From assembly GCA_025449735.1 (NCBI GenBank), contig JANWIV010000002.1:1-64000 (forward strand): a DNA stretch of 64,000 bases. The letters are read 5' to 3'. Source of the stretch: Candidatus Microgenomates bacterium (GTDB lineage: Bacteria > Patescibacteriota > Microgenomatia > UBA1406 > HO2-37-13b). This document shows, in pieces, positions 35,863 to 43,940 of the stretch. Numbering within the stretch: position 1 is the first letter of the stretch; every line of letters begins with the position of its first letter. The translations under genes were made by a program, and so were the position numbers. The notes beneath the pieces were generated by a model. That model made no database searches. It was given only the letters and a program-made list of their open reading frames with translations, and had not been told where the DNA came from.

Positions 35863-37344
35863 ATGCATATACCACAACTAGCAAGTTCCCCTAGATTTTA
35901 TCGCATTGCCGAATCCATCGTGCCAATATTGACCTATTTGATAATTACTTTTCCTTTGTGGCTGTCACCATTTCACCCGGCGGTGGCATCTTATTTGATT
36001 CTCGCCTATTTTATCTATTTTCTTTACAAAGCTTTCAAGACAATCTATTTTGCCGGTATTTCCTATACCTTGATTGAAAAAGCCGCCAAAATTGATTGGT
36101 TTGCTGAGCTAAAGGCGAAGCTGGACTACAATAAAATCCATCATTACATCATCATTACCAACTACAAGGAATCAGTGGAAAAAGTGCGTATGACTTTGCA
36201 ACGGATTGCTGATCAAAGCCTGCCTGGCAATCAAACCACGGTCGTCTTGGCAATGGAAGAGCGGGAGCGCGAAGCAGCTTCGGAGCGATCGCGAATTTTG
36301 ACTGAAGAATTTAAAAACAGTTTTAAAATAATGACAGTTTTTCACACCTTGGTCGCTGGAGAGGTAGTGGGTAAATCTTCAAATGAAGCTTATGCGGCGC
36401 GCATGGTGACTGAGCGAATTGACAAAGAGGGACTTGACCCAAAATCAATAATCGTCACTGTCGCCGATGCTGATAGCCTCTTGCCCAAGCATTATTTGGC
36501 TTATGTGACAAGAAAATATTTAGAAGACGCGGAAGGCGAATATCGTTTTTATTGGGCACCAGTACTTTTGTATAACAATTTTTGGAAGCTATCATTACCG
36601 ATTCGAGTGCAATCGATTTTGTCTTCGGTGATTAGATTGTCTTTCCTTTCTTGGGGAGAAGACTTGATTCAAATTTCTACTTATTCGACTAACCTATGGC
36701 TACTCCAAAAAATCGGTTATTGGGATCCAGATGTCATTCCTGAAGATTGGCATGTTTTTTTCCAGGCTTTCTTTACATTAGGGGAGCGGGTGAAGACCAT
36801 TCCTGTCTATTTGCCAATCACGCGAGATGGGGTGTTGGCTGAGGGACTTTTAAAAACTTTCAAGACGCGATATGAACAAGAGCGACGTTGGGCTTGGGGG
36901 GCGAGCGATATTCCCTATACCATTGTCCGTTTTTTTGATACCCCACATATAAGGCCAATTGCCAAGTTGCGCAAAATTCTTTTTGTCGCCGAGACCCATA
37001 TGCTTTGGCCCACTTCATTTTTCATCCTCACTGTGAGTGCTAGTATTCCGCCGCTCGTCAATCCGGCATTTCAACGGACGGTGCTTGGGTTTATTTTGCC
37101 GAAATTGTCTTCTTTTATTCTTACCTCAACCTCAGTTTTGCTTTTGGTAATTTTGTATTTCGATCACAAAACTAGAGCTACCGTGCAGGTAAAAACAAGA
37201 TTGAGAAGCATCCCTCTACTTTTTGTCCAGTGGTATTTATTGCCGATTATTTCATTTGCTTTTTCCTCACTCCCGGCGCTCGAAGCCCATACAAGGATGC
37301 TCTTGGGTAAAAAACTCGAATACAAAGTGACTGAAAAAATTTAA
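35863..37344 (+). CDS. Membrane GT2-like glycosyltransferase
   Basis: 493 residues. Two N-terminal membrane helices (about 18-60), a cytoplasmic GT-A domain in which VADADS (about 202-207) supplies the DxD-type metal site, PEDWHVFFQ the catalytic ED region, and QERRWAWG (about 344-351) the Q/RxxRW product-binding motif of processive synthases, then three C-terminal membrane helices. The layout is that of cellulose/hyaluronan-synthase-like enzymes. The polymer is unknown. Eighteen bases before the next gene. Confidence 0.85.
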   Translation: MHIPQLASSPRFYRIAESIVPILTYLIITFPLWLSPFHPAVASYLILAYFIYFLYKAFKTIYFAGISYTLIEKAAKIDWFAELKAKLDYNKIHHYIIITNYKESVEKVRMTLQRIADQSLPGNQTTVVLAMEEREREAASERSRILTEEFKNSFKIMTVFHTLVAGEVVGKSSNEAYAARMVTERIDKEGLDPKSIIVTVADADSLLPKHYLAYVTRKYLEDAEGEYRFYWAPVLLYNNFWKLSLPIRVQSILSSVIRLSFLSWGEDLIQISTYSTNLWLLQKIGYWDPDVIPEDWHVFFQAFFTLGERVKTIPVYLPITRDGVLAEGLLKTFKTRYEQERRWAWGASDIPYTIVRFFDTPHIRPIAKLRKILFVAETHMLWPTSFFILTVSASIPPLVNPAFQRTVLGFILPKLSSFILTSTSVLLLVILYFDHKTRATVQVKTRLRSIPLLFVQWYLLPIISFAFSSLPALEAHTRMLLGKKLEYKVTEKI

Positions 37345-37362
37345 GTAATAGATAATTTAGCT

Positions 37363-37893
37363 ATGAATAAGCAGGAAATAATACATCAATACATTGTTGA
37401 TAAGTGTCGACTACAAGACAAATTGTATACGTTAGCAAGCGGAATAGAGGTAGCTGACTATTTTGATTTGAAAAATTTATTATTAAATGGAGAGACCAGT
37501 TTTTTAGCTGGAGAGCTGTTACAGGAATTGCTTGAGCGAGAATTTAATGAGTCTATTTTCTATGGTGGCGTTGGTTTGGGGTCTCGATTGATAACAGCAT
37601 CAATCATGGGGCCTGATTATATAAAGGACAATAATACTAAGCGAGTCCCATTTGACATTTCTGAAAATAGGGCTGGAATAATGGAGATTACGAATCAACC
37701 ACCGCCAGGGAGTGAAATAGTGATTGTCGACGATGTCACCTCTACTGGTGGGAGTTTTCTTGAAACAATGTCTTACCTACCCGATTGTGTTGCCGTCGGT
37801 GGGCTAGTGGTTTTAGATAGATCAAGAGGCCGGGCTGCAGAAGTGCTCGGCGCGCCAGTGAAATCAATTTTTACAATTGATGATTTTAATTGA
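37363..37893 (+). CDS. Orotate phosphoribosyltransferase-like protein
   Basis: 176 residues. The PRPP-binding motif VIVDDVTSTGGSF (about 121-133) is perfect for the type I PRTase fold; residues 55-75 (FYGGVGLGSRLITAS) give the preceding substrate loop. Length and N-terminal hood fit PyrE, but no other pyrimidine gene is nearby, so another PRTase role is possible. Probably in one transcript with 35863-37344. Confidence 0.78.
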   Translation: MNKQEIIHQYIVDKCRLQDKLYTLASGIEVADYFDLKNLLLNGETSFLAGELLQELLEREFNESIFYGGVGLGSRLITASIMGPDYIKDNNTKRVPFDISENRAGIMEITNQPPPGSEIVIVDDVTSTGGSFLETMSYLPDCVAVGGLVVLDRSRGRAAEVLGAPVKSIFTIDDFN

Positions 37894-37919
37894 TTAAGGA
37901 ATAAATAGCTAAAGCGGGA

Positions 37920-38627
37920 TTAGATTTGGCCTTCGGCGAAGATTAGATTTGCTGAAGAGTTTGTCACCCCAATACCCACATGGGTCCAACCCCGATCAAT
38001 TTGATTGGCGTTGTGACCCGGACTTTTGGCAAAAACCCATTCAATCAAGTGCACTCCATAGAGCGGCCCGCCATAATAGCTATTTTCACCTAAGCGGGCA
38101 AAATGAAGCTCTTCAAACCCATTATGATTCTCCAGATAATCATTGAAGCCAGCATGAGCGTCGGTTGACTTGATGCTGGCAAAAGTATCGGCTCGGCCTT
38201 GAGCATAGTTATTCAATCGGTCATCAAAAGCAAGCGCGCCAGCGCCATTGACCTCTCGATAATTATTTAAGGCTGACAAAATTTCTTCTCTAGTTCCCAT
38301 TCGGTCATCACTACCGACACGAATGGTATAGGTATGCTCACCGATTTGCTTGGCCACTCCCCATTCATCGTCTGTACGATTTTGTTTCGGCACGATCGTG
38401 ATGACAATTTCTTGAGGTGGGAGGGAAGGTCTGATAGTCTGAGACCGCTGCATCATGGTTGGAGTTGGCGAGATCAAGAAACCTTTGATCTCATGAGTAT
38501 AGAGCTTCAAGTCACTTTGCAATTGTGACAAAGCATTGATGTTGGTTGAGAATTGATAAAACAAATAAGCAAGGCCGATGAAAATAATGACACTGGCGAT
38601 TTTGAGAAAGCGAAATTGATCTGACAT
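37920..38627 (-). CDS. CAP/SCP-domain extracellular protein
   Basis: 235 residues. Residues 1-30 hold a membrane helix that anchors the protein; a Pro/Ser/Thr-rich spacer follows; the CAP domain occupies about 110-235 with NNYREVNGAGAL, HAGFNDYL, GENSYYGG and SPGHNANQ, the usual CAP boxes 1-4 (the His pair and Glu that line the cleft are present). Bacterial members are secreted and of unclear activity. Leaderless promoter six bases upstream. Confidence 0.9.
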   Translation of the reverse strand: MSDQFRFLKIASVIIFIGLAYLFYQFSTNINALSQLQSDLKLYTHEIKGFLISPTPTMMQRSQTIRPSLPPQEIVITIVPKQNRTDDEWGVAKQIGEHTYTIRVGSDDRMGTREEILSALNNYREVNGAGALAFDDRLNNYAQGRADTFASIKSTDAHAGFNDYLENHNGFEELHFARLGENSYYGGPLYGVHLIEWVFAKSPGHNANQIDRGWTHVGIGVTNSSANLIFAEGQI

Positions 38628-38639
38628 TAATATATTATA
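38628..38639 (-). promoter_or_regulatory. Leaderless promoter
   Basis: Minus strand TATAAT (38634-38639), six bases, ATG 38627. Confidence 0.8.
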
Positions 38640-38648
38640 TCCGATCGC

Positions 38649-38845
38649 GTCATTCTGGCAACGTCCAGAATCTATATTGTCATCCCTGAATTAGTTTGTC
38701 ATCCCGGACTTGCCTGCCCGCCAGAGTTTTAACGACGGCGGGATCCGGGATCCACGGGGTAGACTCCATTTGAAATCATATAGCATGACTGGATCCCCGC
38801 GTACGCGAGGATGACATAAGATCCTGAAATAAATTCAGGATGACA
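38649..38845. repeat. Dense cluster of palindromic repeat elements
   Basis: About 200 bases made of successive units with GTCAT starts and ATGAC ends: GTCATTCTGGcaacgTCCAGAAT, GTCATCCCTGAATT, GTCATCCCGG with CGGGATCCGGGATCC, GGATCCCCGCG...GAGGATGAC and a TCCTGAAAtaaaTTCAGGA hairpin. No gene in the gap 38628-38864. Confidence 0.85.
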
Positions 38846-38864
38846 AATGAGAGGTTTAATGAAA

Positions 38865-39074
38865 TTATTCAGTAGGGAGGTCTTTTGGGATTCGATCAAG
38901 CACTTCATCGAGTTCTTGGTTTAACTCTTCGTGAGTTAGAATTCTCATTGCATATTTATCGGTACGTTTTTGTGGAGTTCTCAACCCATGAGTTGTCTCT
39001 ATTTGATTAGCGCCGTCAATAAACCGATTGTAGACATGTTCGACAAATCCTCTTAGTCCTTCAGCGCTACTCAT
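38865..39074 (-). CDS. Small protein coupled to superoxide dismutase
   Basis: 69 residues, charged, no cysteine, no membrane segment; C-terminal half is a likely amphipathic helix (HEELNQELDEVLDRIPK). No family recognised. The start ATG (39074) comes one base after the stop of the superoxide dismutase gene (TAATATG), which implies translational coupling and makes it real despite its size. Confidence 0.65.
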   Translation of the reverse strand: MSSAEGLRGFVEHVYNRFIDGANQIETTHGLRTPQKRTDKYAMRILTHEELNQELDEVLDRIPKDLPTE

Positions 39075-39075
39075 A

Positions 39076-39699
39076 TTATGAGGTTGCTTTATTTAGCAAT
39101 TTATTAACTTCTTCCCAATTAACTAGGTTCCACCAAGCAGCGATATAATCAGGGCGTTTATTTTGATAGTGGAGATAATAAGCATGCTCCCAGACATCAA
39201 GACCAAGGATTGGGGTCCCGCTCATGCCAGAGTCAACCTCGCCCATCAAGGGATTGTCTTGATTGGCAGTGGAGCCGATTTCAAGTTTATCACCTTTGGC
39301 GACAAGCCAAACCCAGCCACTGCCAAAACGGCTGGTGCCGGCGGTAGTAAAAAGCTCTTTAAATTTGTCAAAGGAGGTAAAGTTAGTGTCTATAGCGGTT
39401 TTTATCTCACCCGCAAGCTCCTTGCCACCAGGCGCCATTAACGTCCAAAACATGCTATGGTTCAGGTGACCGCCAGCATTGTTTCGTACTGCAGCGCGAA
39501 TTTCCTCAGGGACTTGATCGACTTTTTCTACAATTTCTTCAATTGGTTTTTCCAGCCAATCTGTTTGACCTTCAAGCGCGGCGTTTAGATTATTGACATA
39601 AGTAGCATGATGACGATCATGATGGATCTTCATGGTCTGCTTATCAATATGGGGTTCAAGAGCATCAAATGAATATGGCAAGTCGGGCAAAGTAAACAT
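39076..39699 (-). CDS. Fe/Mn superoxide dismutase
   Basis: 207 residues. Metal ligands: His in KIHHDRHH (about 26-27), His in [10 protein letters not shown] (about 80-84), Asp and His in DVWEHAYY (about 166-170). The GGHxNHxxFW segment is the form usual in Mn or cambialistic enzymes, rather than the Gln-containing Fe form; metal choice cannot be settled here. Cytoplasmic, no signal peptide. -10 candidate TATCAT seven bases upstream. Confidence 0.97.
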   Translation of the reverse strand: MFTLPDLPYSFDALEPHIDKQTMKIHHDRHHATYVNNLNAALEGQTDWLEKPIEEIVEKVDQVPEEIRAAVRNNAGGHLNHSMFWTLMAPGGKELAGEIKTAIDTNFTSFDKFKELFTTAGTSRFGSGWVWLVAKGDKLEIGSTANQDNPLMGEVDSGMSGTPILGLDVWEHAYYLHYQNKRPDYIAAWWNLVNWEEVNKLLNKATS

Positions 39700-39761
39700 A
39701 TGTATTATGATATGAAATTGCCAATCTCAAGTCAAGCAGAGTTTGTCATTCAATCATTTGA

Positions 39762-39773
39762 TAAAATAACGAT
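39762..39773 (+). promoter_or_regulatory. Leaderless promoter
   Basis: TAAAAT (39762-39767), six bases, ATG 39774. Confidence 0.6.
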
Positions 39774-40418
39774 ATGAAAAAAAACAAACCGGTTGTCTAT
39801 GCTTTTATTGATGCCGCAAATTTATTTTATGGAGGTGAAAGTAGCTTAGGATGGAGCATTGATTATAAAAAACTTCGTGAGTATTTAAAAACAAAATTTG
39901 CGGTTCGTAAAGCATATTATTATGCTGGTGTTGAGATTAATGATTTTCCATATGATCCGCTTTCAGCAAAACCAATCGATTTGAGAAAACTATTAGCTTT
40001 TCATAGGAATAAACTAAAAGATCGAGAATTGAGCTTGAAAAAGCAGACAGAAATTAATAAATATATGCAGAGGATTAAATTTTATCGAAATCTTGAAAAT
40101 TTCGGTTTTATTCTTAAACTGAAACCAACAAAGATCTATCATGATGGAGATCGAACAATCAAGAAAGCGAATTGCGATGTTGATTTGACCTTTGATTTGA
40201 TGAAGTTTTTCGACAATTATGATGGGGTCGTTATCCTTTCTGGCGATGGTGATTTTGCTCCGGTTCTTAAATATTTAAAAAATAAAAAGAAGACTCTTCA
40301 TATTCTCTCCAGAGGTGAAAGAACCGCAAAGGAGTTAAAAAGGTTAGTAGGTAGCGACTTTATGGACTTTCATTATTTAAGAGAGAAGCTTAAATATACA
40401 AAAAAGGCACCCATATAG
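39774..40418 (+). CDS. NYN-domain protein (LabA/DUF88-like)
   Basis: 214 residues. FIDAANLFY (about 12-20), the central CDVDLTFDLM and SGDGDFAPVLKYL supply the four Asp residues of the PIN-like NYN nuclease fold; SRGERTAKELKRL follows as in LabA proteins. A role in RNA cleavage is inferred from the fold only. The stop codon lies inside the loop of its terminator. Confidence 0.87.
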   Translation: MKKNKPVVYAFIDAANLFYGGESSLGWSIDYKKLREYLKTKFAVRKAYYYAGVEINDFPYDPLSAKPIDLRKLLAFHRNKLKDRELSLKKQTEINKYMQRIKFYRNLENFGFILKLKPTKIYHDGDRTIKKANCDVDLTFDLMKFFDNYDGVVILSGDGDFAPVLKYLKNKKKTLHILSRGERTAKELKRLVGSDFMDFHYLREKLKYTKKAPI

Positions 40419-40427
40419 GATGCCTTT
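40403..40427 (+). terminator. Hairpin overlapping the NYN gene stop
   Basis: AAAGGCA (40403-40409) pairs with TGCCTTT (40421-40427), with CC/GG inside the stem; the TAG stop lies in the loop. T-tract is weak. Confidence 0.6.
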
Positions 40428-40552
40428 CACGTTTAGTACTAATATTCTACGATACGACTTTTTATTTGTCAAATCATAATTATACTGTTACAAGAGCACA
40501 ATCCGCATATTAGATACAAAATAACTCGAGCGGGTTGATGGATGATTGCGCA

Positions 40553-40602
40553 GAGAAAAAAAAGAGGGAGTAACCTTCGGACGAACCTTAGGCGTGCCCT
40601 CT
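40553..40602 (-). terminator. Intrinsic terminator of the 40659-41597 gene
   Basis: On the minus strand AGAGGG (40597-40602) pairs with CCCTCT (40563-40568), followed by a run of Ts (40554-40563). An inner CCTaaGG/CCgaaGG pairing is possible. Lies about 55 bases past the stop. Confidence 0.8.
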
Positions 40603-40658
40603 CATGATAATTACCATAATTATAACAAATTTCACAATCAGCGCAAAATCTAACTAAA

Positions 40659-41597
40659 TCACCTTTGATTTTCGGCTTCTAATGAAAGGGCAAATTCCTG
40701 TTTTGATTTAAAAAGATCAACCAGATCATCATTCGGCCCGCCTCCCATCCAGCCTTCATAATAGCCGCCGTAATGGCGACGGAGCGCCTCATATGGGAAA
40801 AAGGGGGCGGAATAAATAGCGCGGACAGCCGGTCGGTCATACCCATCATAAAAAAGCGATTCGAATGTATTCACAACCCTTGAGGCTCGCTTGGCGAGGG
40901 CGATTTCATCTGGGGTAAAAATTTTCCGCCACTTTTTTTGGGGAAGAAAGCCTTGATCATTAGCCGAATCGTAATATTTTTGGTTAAATTCATTTAAGCG
41001 CTCAATGGCATTTTCAGGGACGTCAGGATATTTAAAATTTATAATTGGGACGATTAGGGCCGGCGGGCTTTCTTCACTTGCTGGCACTGGGTTTCCAAGC
41101 GCTGTTAAAACTTTTCGAAAACCGGACAAATCCGTACCCTCTGGAATTTTGGGGACGAGAAAGCTCGGGTCGGCACTACGAGTATAAAAATAGGACACGG
41201 GGACTGCTTCGACGCGCCTTTGGTCATCATAAATCCAGTTACCGGCTTTCCATTTATTCAAAACAAGGTCGCGAATATATTCATTCAAAACCGGGTCCTC
41301 TTGCAAAAAATTAATAAAACCGTCACGGGGAGAACTTAAATCATCAATAGACACAGAATGAACAAAGAATTTAAGCGGACGGTCTTTTAACGAATACTGG
41401 CCTTCGGCGCTATTTCGACTTATGATGTCAAGTGCCCTTTGAAAATTTTCTTCAGAAAAGCCAGGTTCTTTGTCGAGGGGAAGCCTGAGCATATTGAAGG
41501 CGGATTGAGTCTTGTAGCGATCTACCAGCTCATCAGCGGCTTGAGCGACAAGTTCATCAGTGATAGTGTCAACTCCCTTAAGAGTTTCGAGCGTCAT
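40659..41597 (-). CDS. Hypothetical soluble protein
   Basis: 312 residues from ATG 41597. No membrane segment, no cysteine-rich site, no family recognised. Notable are an aromatic, Gly-rich C-terminal region (EALRRHYGGYYEGWMGGGPNDD) and a Pro-rich middle. The start is decided by the promoter: TATAAT (minus, 41605-41610) lies seven bases upstream of 41597 and overlaps the alternative ATG at 41606. Divergent from the gene at 41678. Confidence 0.7.
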   Translation of the reverse strand: MTLETLKGVDTITDELVAQAADELVDRYKTQSAFNMLRLPLDKEPGFSEENFQRALDIISRNSAEGQYSLKDRPLKFFVHSVSIDDLSSPRDGFINFLQEDPVLNEYIRDLVLNKWKAGNWIYDDQRRVEAVPVSYFYTRSADPSFLVPKIPEGTDLSGFRKVLTALGNPVPASEESPPALIVPIINFKYPDVPENAIERLNEFNQKYYDSANDQGFLPQKKWRKIFTPDEIALAKRASRVVNTFESLFYDGYDRPAVRAIYSAPFFPYEALRRHYGGYYEGWMGGGPNDDLVDLFKSKQEFALSLEAENQR

Positions 41598-41610
41598 GAT
41601 AGGCATTATA
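41598..41610 (-). promoter_or_regulatory. Leaderless promoter that decides the start
   Basis: Minus strand TATAAT (41605-41610), seven bases, ATG 41597. The ATG at 41606 overlaps the -10 and cannot be used on this transcript. Confidence 0.75.
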
Positions 41611-41642
41611 TCACATGATTAATTTTCCTTTCTTAAAAAAAT

Positions 41643-41677
41643 TTGACAACTTATTGGTCCCGACCTATACTGGGCAT
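41643..41677 (+). promoter_or_regulatory. Consensus leaderless promoter
   Basis: TTGACA (41643-41648), 17 bases, TATACT (41666-41671), six bases, ATG 41678. Confidence 0.88.
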
Positions 41678-41932
41678 ATGCCTGAAAGAAAACCTTATCA
41701 ACCACCAAAACTCCAACAGGATCCAGTGGGAACTGGAATGACAACAGCGGAGTTTTTACGCAGTCACTTCACCGATGAAGAAAGATTGAGAATGGCCTAC
41801 AAAGATACCGAAAATGTAAAGAGCAATCTAAGGCAGGTTTTTCGCGATCCTGAAAAACCAGCTAAGGAGATATCAGATGAAGATCTTCTCATAATCTCAT
41901 ATCGAGATTGGGATAAAGATGATTATCGATGA
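41678..41932 (+). CDS. Small charged protein with SYRDWDxDDYR tail
   Basis: 84 residues from ATG 41678; the longer frame from 41615 starts upstream of the promoter and is rejected. Hydrophilic, helical centre (FTDEERLRMAYKDTENVKSN), acidic C-terminus SDEDLLIISYRDWDKDDYR. No family recognised. The last about 28 residues recur nearly intact at 42692-42778, so the tail is a duplicated module. Confidence 0.7.
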   Translation: MPERKPYQPPKLQQDPVGTGMTTAEFLRSHFTDEERLRMAYKDTENVKSNLRQVFRDPEKPAKEISDEDLLIISYRDWDKDDYR

Positions 41933-41957
41933 GTTCCCCTCAACCCCCGGGATTTGG

Positions 41958-41969
41958 TATAATAAGGCC
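41958..41969 (+). promoter_or_regulatory. Extended -10 leaderless promoter
   Basis: TTTGGTATAAT (TATAAT 41958-41963) then six bases to TTG 41970. The block 41952-41984 is related to 44743-44776. Confidence 0.6.
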
Positions 41970-42023
41970 TTGAAAAGCTCTAATGATGGAAAACTCGACT
42001 TTTTAAAAACTACACATGTCTGA
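41970..42023 (+). CDS. Possible leaderless 17-residue upstream ORF
   Basis: TTG start six bases after TATAAT, reading M-K-S-S-N-D and ending with TGA five bases before the ATG of the gene at 42029. The first three codons (start, AAA, AGC) and the preceding promoter match the tiny ORF at 44762. Possibly a leader peptide that couples translation to the downstream gene. Confidence 0.35.
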   Translation: MKSSNDGKLDFLKTTHV

Positions 42024-42028
42024 TACAT

Positions 42029-42676
42029 ATGTCAAAAGCTGAAGCCGAACCAATGGTTATGAGGGCATCAAAATTGCCAAGCGAAGATTGGATTGCAGTT
42101 CCCGAAACATTACCTCCCGATGTGCATCCAATTGATCAACCGCCCTACACTTGGGCGCGAGAAGATTTTGAGCATAAATACCCCGATTTTTTCTTAAAAG
42201 CGAATGGATGGTATCCGTTTGCAGGGAGGACTTTGGCAAACCCGAGCCCTTTATCTATATATAGCTATGATGTGGCTCGTTTTAGAAAAGCTCTAAGAAT
42301 ACATCAATACATTGATCTGAGTTTATATGATTATGATGAGATTTTTTCATTGGGCAATCAACTGAGAGATGAATTGAAAAATACCTACCCTTATTCTCTT
42401 GATTACCTTATCAAATATGGCGCCGATTTTACCTGGACATTAGAGCCGAAAAGCATACATAAGATGCAATTATCAATACCAACCTATTCCGCATTTGCAT
42501 ATGAGTGGTATCGCAAAACGACCACCGGAATCCATTCAGAAATCTGGGGTATCGAAGAAATTCTTTTAGATGAGTTGTCATTATCTGATGCAGATAAAGT
42601 CGCACAGGCAATACCACCGGTAAGAGCGATCAACAGAGCCTTCAGGTTTCGAAAAGCAATATTAAAAGATCAATAA
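42029..42676 (+). CDS. Hypothetical soluble protein
   Basis: 215 residues, rich in Tyr and Pro, no membrane segment, no recognised family. No Shine-Dalgarno; it lies five bases after the small upstream ORF. Odd: past its TAA stop the same frame stays open for 33 codons and encodes a copy of the SYRDWDxDDYR tail of the gene at 41678, so the stop may be a mutation, or the tail is debris from a lost neighbour. Confidence 0.65.
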   Translation: MSKAEAEPMVMRASKLPSEDWIAVPETLPPDVHPIDQPPYTWAREDFEHKYPDFFLKANGWYPFAGRTLANPSPLSIYSYDVARFRKALRIHQYIDLSLYDYDEIFSLGNQLRDELKNTYPYSLDYLIKYGADFTWTLEPKSIHKMQLSIPTYSAFAYEWYRKTTTGIHSEIWGIEEILLDELSLSDADKVAQAIPPVRAINRAFRFRKAILKDQ

Positions 42677-42778
42677 GATTTACGATTTTGCCCACCCGAA
42701 AGACCGCCTGAGGGAATGTCAGATGAAGAGCTTCTCAAAATCTCCTATCGAGATTGGGATGAAGATGACTATAGATAA
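42677..42778 (+). pseudogene. Duplicated C-terminal fragment of the 41678 gene
   Basis: Reads PERPPEGMSDEELLKISYRDWDEDDYR then stop, against PEKPAKEISDEDLLIISYRDWDKDDYR at the end of the gene at 41678. It is in frame with the preceding gene across one TAA and lacks its own promoter. Confidence 0.7.
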
Positions 42779-42890
42779 CTTCACGCAAGACCCTCCCAAC
42801 CATTGCTGATAAGTTGATGAGTAAATAAACAAAATGCCCTAACTCACCTTTTCCGTCGCTTGACTTGGTAGGTAAAAAAATTAGCTAAAA

Positions 42891-42966
42891 ACCGTGAATT
42901 AAGGCCTCAAATGGAGCAAATTCACGGTTTATTGACAAAATAACGTGAATTTGCTATAATTCACTC
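42891..42966 (+). promoter_or_regulatory. Fic gene promoter with inverted-repeat operators
   Basis: TTGACA (42932-42937), 17 bases, TATAAT (42955-42960), six bases, ATG. GCAAATTCACG (42916-42926) and CGTGAATTTGC (42944-42954) are perfect 11-base inverted arms around the -35, the second filling most of the spacer. A further ACCGTGAATT (42891-42900) and partial AATTCAC (42958-42964) add half-sites. Confidence 0.9.
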
Positions 42967-43851
42967 ATGTCAACCACAAATCTTGTAAAAACAAAAATTA
43001 ACGAACTAAAGGATCAATATGATCATTTAAAGAATGAAAAAGAGTCGCTTTTACGACTTATAGATGAGGCAGAAATTGCTGAAAGTGTCTATAATTCAAA
43101 CGCGATTGAAAACTCGACTTTGACCCTCCGTGAAACTGAAAAAATACTTCTCGAAATGAAAGTGTCAAGAGAGGTGAATCTTCGAGAGATATTCGAAGCA
43201 AAAAATTTAGCCAGAGTAACAGAGTATATTCGACTTAAATCAAGTCAAGAAGAATTGTCAAAAGCGATGATACTAAGACTTCATCAAATGTTAATCGGCA
43301 ATATTGAAGATCCTATTGCCGGGCGTTTTAGACAAAAGAACGAATTTGTTCGAGTCGGCATTCATATCGCACCGGCTCCAGAACATGTTGAGGCGATGAT
43401 TGAATCAATACTTTTGACTTATGTGACCGATCATGACGCATATTTTATCGATAAAGTATCACGATTTCATCTTGATTTTGAGACAATTCACCCTTTCAAT
43501 GATGGTAATGGTCGGATCGGGCGCGTCATCATGAACTATCATTTGCAACGATTGGGATTTCCTGGAATAATCATCCGCAATAAGGAAAAAGACGATTACT
43601 ACAAATCTTTTGTGGACTACCGGACAAAAAAAATTGAAAGTAGCATGGAGCGGATAATTAGTTTGGCTCTCATGGAGTCGCTTCATAAGAGAATCGCATA
43701 TCTCAAAGGATTGAAAATCATTACTCTAACAGACTACGCTAAAAAAATTGGTAAAACTTCGCCAGCTATTCTAAATGCAGCAAACCGCCAGACAATTCCT
43801 GCATTTAGAGAAAGAGGGGTTTGGAAAATTGCGGAGGAATTTCAGTATTGA
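42967..43851 (+). CDS. Fic/DOC-family protein with C-terminal HTH
   Basis: 294 residues. Canonical Fic motif HPFNDGNGRIGR at 175-186, so likely an active AMP transferase (catalytic His 175). SNAIEN at 44-49 matches the inhibitory (S/T)xxxE(G/N) helix placed before the Fic core, class II self-inhibition. Residues about 240-294 (TLTDYAKKIGKTSPAILNAANRQ) look like a helix-turn-helix. Together with the inverted repeats in its promoter this suggests autoregulation. No separate antitoxin gene adjoins, as expected for class II. Confidence 0.95.
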   Translation: MSTTNLVKTKINELKDQYDHLKNEKESLLRLIDEAEIAESVYNSNAIENSTLTLRETEKILLEMKVSREVNLREIFEAKNLARVTEYIRLKSSQEELSKAMILRLHQMLIGNIEDPIAGRFRQKNEFVRVGIHIAPAPEHVEAMIESILLTYVTDHDAYFIDKVSRFHLDFETIHPFNDGNGRIGRVIMNYHLQRLGFPGIIIRNKEKDDYYKSFVDYRTKKIESSMERIISLALMESLHKRIAYLKGLKIITLTDYAKKIGKTSPAILNAANRQTIPAFRERGVWKIAEEFQY

Positions 43852-43928
43852 AACTAATTCCAACCAATCCGCCGGCTGGCGGAGGGTGTGAGAATCTCAA
43901 TTTCTCTTTCTCAAAATGCGAATGTTGT

Positions 43929-43940
43929 TAAAATAAAGAA
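43929..43940 (+). promoter_or_regulatory. Leaderless promoter of the toxin gene
   Basis: TAAAAT (43929-43934), six bases, ATG 43941. Upstream, CCGCC-ggct-GGCGG (43871-43884) forms a small hairpin after the Fic gene. Confidence 0.55.

Noticed and set aside
40430-40660. Small RNA gene between the NYN gene and 40659
   Set aside because: The only structure is well explained as the intrinsic terminator of the minus-strand gene, with its T-run on that strand.
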